The notes below the pieces were generated by a model that saw nothing but the letters and a program-made list of their open reading frames with translations, searched no databases and was not told the origin of the DNA. Positions 6,188 through 9,154 of a stretch of DNA of 9,154 nt are shown one piece after another (positions within the stretch are counted from its first letter, which is position 1; each line of letters opens with the position of its first letter). A program made the translations under genes and the position numbers. Origin of the DNA: Acidaminococcaceae bacterium (GTDB taxonomy: Bacteria > Bacillota > Negativicutes > Acidaminococcales > Acidaminococcaceae); assembly GCA_003512125.1 (NCBI GenBank), contig DOSQ01000160.1, forward strand, positions 1-9,154. Direction: 5' to 3'.

Positions 6188-7045
6188 ATGTCAATAAAAC
6201 TGGAACATGTTTCCTATACTTATATGCCGGGGACGCCTTACGAGAAAAAAGCGTTAAAGGATGTTTCCCTGGAAATAAAAAAAGGTGAGTTTGTGGCAGT
6301 CATCGGTCACACCGGAAGCGGCAAGTCCACCCTGGTACAAAACCTGAACGGACTGCTTCATCCTGCAAAAGGAACCGCAACCCTGGACGGTACGGATCTC
6401 ACCGGTAAAACGCAGGAAGCCAAAACGGCCCGGGGTCGTATCGGTATGGTATTCCAGTATCCGGAACACCAGCTGTTTGCGGAGACCGTGTATGAGGACA
6501 TTGCATTCGGTCCCCGGAACTTTGGTCTTGCCCCCGAAGAAGTGGATCAGCGTGTCAGGGAAGCCATGAAATTTGTAGGGCTGGACTATGAGACGTATGC
6601 CCGTCGCTCTCCCTTTTCGTTGTCCGGTGGCCAGATGCGCCGGGCAGCTATTGCAGGCGTGGTGGCCATGAACCCGGACTACCTGATTTTGGACGAACCA
6701 TCCGCCGGACTGGATCCCGGTTCCCGGGACGCGGTGTTCGCCGAGATCATGGCACTGTATAAAAAGCGGTCCATCGGCATCATCATGGTGACCCACAGCA
6801 TGGAAGACGCGGCAAAATTTGCCAAACGGATGCTGGTGATCTACAAAGGTGAGATTATCATGGATGGCAAACCGGCCGAAATTTTTCTAAAAGAAAAAGA
6901 ACGCCTGACGCAGGCAGGGATGGATATACCGGAAGTGTATAAGCTGGCAGACGCCCTGCGGGCCAAAGGCCTGCGTCTTCCGTATGAGATTACAGATGCG
7001 AAACTGCTGCTGGCAGAAGTGAAACGAAGAAAGGGGCTGAAGTAG
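6188..7045 (+). CDS. ecfA2: ECF transporter ATPase A2
   Basis: This is the second ATPase of the ECF energising module and the heterodimer partner of EcfA1. The 285-residue protein has Walker A GHTGSGKST (40-48), Q-loop MVFQYPEHQLF (87-97, Q90), signature LSGGQMRR (145-152), Walker B YLILDEP (165-171, E170), D-loop GLDP (174-177) and switch H203. FQYPEHQLF and SGGQMRR are characteristic of EcfA2, and together with gene order they separate it from A1. The SD is weak (purine-rich GGCGGG, 6171-6176, about 11 nt before the ATG), so translation may depend partly on coupling with ecfA1. The stop codon touches the ecfT start codon, so the two are probably coupled. Confidence 0.95.
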   Translation: MSIKLEHVSYTYMPGTPYEKKALKDVSLEIKKGEFVAVIGHTGSGKSTLVQNLNGLLHPAKGTATLDGTDLTGKTQEAKTARGRIGMVFQYPEHQLFAETVYEDIAFGPRNFGLAPEEVDQRVREAMKFVGLDYETYARRSPFSLSGGQMRRAAIAGVVAMNPDYLILDEPSAGLDPGSRDAVFAEIMALYKKRSIGIIMVTHSMEDAAKFAKRMLVIYKGEIIMDGKPAEIFLKEKERLTQAGMDIPEVYKLADALRAKGLRLPYEITDAKLLLAEVKRRKGLK

Positions 7046-7855
7046 ATGCTGGATATTACACTGGGCCAGTATTACCCGGGCAATAGCTTCATCCACCGAC
7101 TCGATCCCCGGACAAAAATTCTGACGACCCTGATTTTGGTCGTAGCGGTTTTTCTGGCAAATTCGGCTATCGGCTACGGCGCGCTCTGCGCTATGGTGCT
7201 GTTCATTATTGCCATATCGGGTCTGCCCTTTATGCTGGTTCTGAAATCAGTAAAACCGCTGCTGTTCATCATCGTGCTGACACTGGTGTTGCACTCGCTG
7301 ATGGGGCAGGGGGATCACGTACTGTATCAGTGGGGAATTGTTAAAGTTACGGAAGAGGGGCTGCGGCTGGGTGTGCAGATGGCCATGCGCCTGATTCTGT
7401 TACTGATGATTTCTTCCATATTAACTTTTACAACGTCGCCCATCGTACTGACGGACGGAATTGAAGCGCTGCTGCGTCCGTTCCGGGCCGTCGGCGTGCC
7501 GGCTCACGAACTGGCCATGATGATGACCATCGCGTTACGTTTCATTCCTACTTTAATGGAAGAAACGGACCGGATCATCAAGGCGCAGACAGCCAGAGGC
7601 GCGGACTTTTCCAGCGGGAACCTGCTGGCCCGCGCGAAGAATATGCTGCCGATTCTGGTACCGCTGTTCATCAGCGCGTTCCGCCGGGCCGACGATTTGG
7701 CCATTGCCATGGAAGCCCGCTGCTACCGGGGCGGGGAAGGACGCACCCGGATGCATCAGCTGGCCTACCGCTCCGGCGACATGGCGGCCTTTGTGTTTGC
7801 TTTTGCCATGATCGGGCTGTTGGCATTTCTGCGCTGGGGACCGAAGCTGGAGTAG
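7046..7855 (+). CDS. ecfT: ECF transporter transmembrane coupling protein
   Basis: EcfT is the membrane scaffold that joins the two ATPases to an interchangeable substrate-binding S component. The 269-residue protein begins with the family-typical LDPRTK motif (19-24). Membrane segments are near 26-39, 44-60, 68-84, 110-129 and 246-263. The cytoplasmic coupling region has a first ARG motif (AQTARGADF, 180-188, with A183-R184-G185) and a second in AMEARCYRGGEGRT (221-234). The second reads A-R-C, a variant I believe is common in Firmicutes. Its ATG directly follows the ecfA2 stop; an AAGGGG SD lies at 7031-7036. No S component is adjacent, so the module probably serves several unlinked S components (group II); the substrate cannot be read here. 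Confidence 0.95.
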   Translation: MLDITLGQYYPGNSFIHRLDPRTKILTTLILVVAVFLANSAIGYGALCAMVLFIIAISGLPFMLVLKSVKPLLFIIVLTLVLHSLMGQGDHVLYQWGIVKVTEEGLRLGVQMAMRLILLLMISSILTFTTSPIVLTDGIEALLRPFRAVGVPAHELAMMMTIALRFIPTLMEETDRIIKAQTARGADFSSGNLLARAKNMLPILVPLFISAFRRADDLAIAMEARCYRGGEGRTRMHQLAYRSGDMAAFVFAFAMIGLLAFLRWGPKLE

Positions 7856-7902
7856 GCGTTCTGTGCGGTTAGTCCGGCGGCAGAAGTGTGAAAGGAAACG
7901 GA

Positions 7903-7943
7903 GCAACGATTATAAACAATATAATGTTGCACATTTTGTTTTG
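7903..7943 (+). terminator. Possible intrinsic terminator after ecfT
   Basis: GCAAC (7903-7907) pairs with GTTGC (7926-7930) and ATTATA (7909-7914) with TATAAT (7920-7925), with one bulged G and a 5-nt loop AACAA. This gives 11 bp in total. The tail ACATTTTGTTTT is T-rich but interrupted. The stem is A/T-heavy, so termination may be partial. It sits 48 nt after the ecfT stop, where a unit boundary is expected. Confidence 0.5.
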
Positions 7944-8008
7944 CGGTTGTAACAGCACAAGTACCCACACTGTTTTCTGACAAATATTGTAACAAATCAG
8001 GATATAAA

Positions 8009-8752
8009 ATGAAACGAACCATAAAACTTACCATCTGCTACGACGGAAGCAATTACTTTGGCTTCCAAAGGCAGACAAGGGAAATAACTGTACAACAGAT
8101 ACTGGAAGAAAAGCTGGCGCGCATCTGCGGTGAGCCTGTAACCGTTACCGGCAGCGGACGCACAGATGCGGGAGTGCACGCACGTTGCCAGGTGGTTTCC
8201 TTTGCAACAGGGGGAACGATTCCCACAGCAAACATGCCGCGGGCGCTGAACAGCATCCTGCCGGAAGACATCCGGGCGTTGCAGGCAGAAGAAGTACCAC
8301 CGGGATTTAATGCCCGCAAGGATGCCTGCCGGAAAGAATATGAGTACCGCATCCGCTTTACACCGGAACCGGATCCGTTTACGCGCAACTATGTGTGGCA
8401 GATGAAAGAAATGCCGGACGTGGAGAGAATGAACAAAGCGGCTGCCCTGATTATCGGTACGCATGACTTCAGCGGTTTCCAAAGCACCGGAAGTACGCAG
8501 GTTTCTCCGGTTAAAACGATTGACACATCCTGCTGGGAACCGGAAGCAGATAACACGCTGGTCTATCATATTGCAGGCAACGGCTTCGTATATCATATGG
8601 TGCGCAACTTAGTCTGGTCCATGGTACAGATCGGGCTGGGGAAAAAGCCGCCGCAGGCCATGGCAAAAGAACTGATGCAAAAGCGGGGGGAATTTGAAAA
8701 CGCACCTGCGCCGGCGCAGGGGTTGTACCTGGCAAAAGTTGAGTACGAATAA
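8009..8752 (+). CDS. truA: tRNA pseudouridine(38-40) synthase TruA
   Basis: TruA converts uridines 38, 39 and 40 in the anticodon stem-loop of many tRNAs to pseudouridine, improving decoding and frame maintenance. The 247-residue protein has the N-terminal YDGSNYFGFQRQ (11-22), the catalytic motif GSGRTDAGVHA (48-58) with nucleophile D53, FNARKDACRKEYEYRI (100-115), GTHDFSGFQ (150-158) and NGFVYHMVRNLV (191-202). Length is normal. The ATG at 8009 follows a modest SD (AGGA, 7999-8002). A 153-nt gap separates it from ecfT, and I see no convincing promoter there. It may be transcribed by read-through or from a weak promoter. Its 3' end contains a GC-rich 16-bp palindrome. The order ecfT-truA-rplM matches B. 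subtilis. Confidence 0.97.
   Translation: MKRTIKLTICYDGSNYFGFQRQTREITVQQILEEKLARICGEPVTVTGSGRTDAGVHARCQVVSFATGGTIPTANMPRALNSILPEDIRALQAEEVPPGFNARKDACRKEYEYRIRFTPEPDPFTRNYVWQMKEMPDVERMNKAAALIIGTHDFSGFQSTGSTQVSPVKTIDTSCWEPEADNTLVYHIAGNGFVYHMVRNLVWSMVQIGLGKKPPQAMAKELMQKRGEFENAPAPAQGLYLAKVEYE
8705..8720. repeat. Perfect 16-bp GC palindrome in the truA 3' end
   Basis: CCTGCGCCGGCGCAGG is its own reverse complement and can fold as a 6-bp all-but-one G-C stem with a CCGG loop. It encodes the Pro-Ala-Pro-Ala-Gln stretch before the C-terminus. No T tract follows at terminator distance; a T5 run appears only after the stop codon. Confidence 0.85.
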
Positions 8753-8778
8753 TTTTTACAAAAAACCTGTGAATCATG

Positions 8779-8807
8779 TTGACAAACACTTCAAAAGTGA
8801 TTAAAAT
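8779..8807 (+). promoter_or_regulatory. Sigma-70/sigma-A promoter for rplM
   Basis: A consensus -35 TTGACA (8779-8784) and -10 TAAAAT (8802-8807) are separated by 17 nt. The predicted start is near 8814, about 127 nt before rplM. The spacer contains a small inverted repeat, CACTT-CAA-AAGTG (8787-8799), that could be an operator or chance. Confidence 0.9.
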
Positions 8808-8813
8808 ATATTT

Positions 8814-8884
8814 ACGTGATTTTGCGCCCTGAATTCGATTAGCCCCGATGAAAGGAATGCAAAGACTCATCATCACATTCACGT
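8814..8884 (+). ncRNA. Candidate L13 (rplM) ribosomal-protein leader
   Basis: The leader folds on paper into a closing helix ACGTGA (8814-8819) with TCACGT (8879-8884). Inside it is a second helix, TTTGC (8821-8825) with GCAAA (8859-8863), continued by CCT (8828-8830) with AGG (8853-8855). An alternative GAATG/CATTC pairing (8855-8859 with 8876-8880) would compete with both. The first paired base is at the predicted transcription start. An autoregulatory L13 leader family (Rfam L13_leader) is known upstream of rplM in low-GC Gram-positives, so homology is plausible, but I could not run a covariance search. Confidence 0.6.
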
Positions 8885-8940
8885 TTTCTATTTATTAATA
8901 TGTAAATGCTTCAAGAAATATTCCTGGGAGGGACATTGAA

Positions 8941-9154
8941 ATGAAATCTTTCATGGCAAACCCGTCCAACATCGAACGGAAATGGTTCGTGGTGGACGCC
9001 ACTGATAAAACCCTGGGCCGTCTGGCCGCAGAAGTTGCCAAAGTCCTGCGCGGTAAACACAAACCGACCTTTACCCCGCATATGGATACCGGCGACAATG
9101 TAATCATTGTAAACGCTGACAAAGTAGTTCTGACCGGCAAAAAGCTGACCCAGA
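8941..9154 (+). CDS. rplM: 50S ribosomal protein uL13 (5' part)
   Basis: uL13 is an early-assembly protein of the large subunit that binds 23S rRNA. Only the first 71 codons are present; the frame is open to the window end, so the gene is cut by the window and not broken. Visible motifs are MKSFMANPSNIERKWFVVDA (1-20), KTLGRLAAEVAKVLRGKHKP (23-42), TPHMDTGDNVIIVNADKVVL (45-64) and TGKKL (65-69), all typical. The ATG at 8941 is supported by GGGAGGG (8926-8932), 8 nt upstream; an ATG at 8953 lacks this spacing. The full protein should be about 145 residues, probably followed by rpsI. The gene has its own strong promoter and a structured leader. Confidence 0.97.
   Translation, partial: MKSFMANPSNIERKWFVVDATDKTLGRLAAEVAKVLRGKHKPTFTPHMDTGDNVIIVNADKVVLTGKKLTQ

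Noticed and set aside
7920..7925. TATAAT as a -10 box for truA
   Set aside because: No -35-like hexamer 16-18 nt upstream and no extended -10; it is one arm of an inverted repeat.
7997..8596. 199-codon open frame on the - strand opposite truA
   Set aside because: Composition is that of an antisense shadow of truA, with no known motifs; TruA itself is unmistakable.
8753..8778. Terminator directly after truA, suggested by T5 and A6 runs
   Set aside because: No stable stem directly precedes the T run; TTTTT-ACA-AAAAA is too A/T-rich with a 3-nt loop, and the GC palindrome at 8705-8720 is too far upstream.
1..9154. Mobile elements, CRISPR arrays, tRNA/rRNA genes or a novel defence or biosynthetic system
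   Set aside because: No repeat-spacer pattern, transposase, integrase or structural RNA signature was seen; every long + strand frame is a recognised housekeeping gene with uniform codon use.

Overview
This 9.15 kb window is the 3' half of a bacterial ribosomal-protein/translation super-operon followed by a conserved transporter and tRNA-modification cluster. All genes are on the + strand. The order secY-adk-infA-rpmJ-rpsM-rpsK-rpsD-rpoA-rplQ, then ecfA1-ecfA2-ecfT-truA-rplM, is typical of Firmicutes (Bacillota); Bacillus subtilis has the same rpoA-rplQ-ecf-truA-rplM continuation. rpsD inside the operon, the zinc-binding (long-lid) adenylate kinase, the cysteine-poor S4 and intermediate G+C suggest a Clostridia- or Negativicutes-like lineage. 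The Negativicutes placement is a tentative impression from the protein sequences, not a demonstrated assignment.

Layout. Bases 2-5122 are a tightly packed operon: SecY (translocon), adenylate kinase, IF-1, bL36, uS13, uS11, uS4, RNA polymerase alpha and bL17. Most genes have a strong Shine-Dalgarno (SD) sequence in a short spacer. The exception is a 69-nt rpsD-rpoA spacer that holds a clear hairpin. The operon ends in a strong intrinsic terminator (5135-5170). A near-consensus sigma-70/sigma-A promoter (TTGACG-17-TATAAT, 5225-5253) then drives ecfA1-ecfA2-ecfT, the energising module of a group II ECF transporter. No substrate-binding S component lies beside it. A bulged hairpin with a T-rich tail (7903-7943) may end that unit. 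truA (tRNA pseudouridine 38-40 synthase) follows. Then comes a near-perfect promoter (TTGACA-17-TAAAAT, 8779-8807) and a structured leader of about 127 nt ahead of rplM (uL13), which runs off the window.

How the genes work together: most make or use the translation machinery (ribosomal proteins, IF-1, TruA). SecY inserts and exports the proteins produced, RpoA assembles RNA polymerase, Adk balances adenine nucleotides, and the ECF module supplies vitamins or metal cofactors.

Novelty: I see no undescribed multi-gene system; the protein-coding content is housekeeping. The interesting material is non-coding. It includes the rplM leader, whose predicted closing helix begins at the predicted transcription start, the rpsD-rpoA hairpin with pseudoknot potential, the hairpin in the ecfA1 leader, and two perfect 16-bp palindromes near gene 3' ends. 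A further point is the missing map gene between adk and infA.
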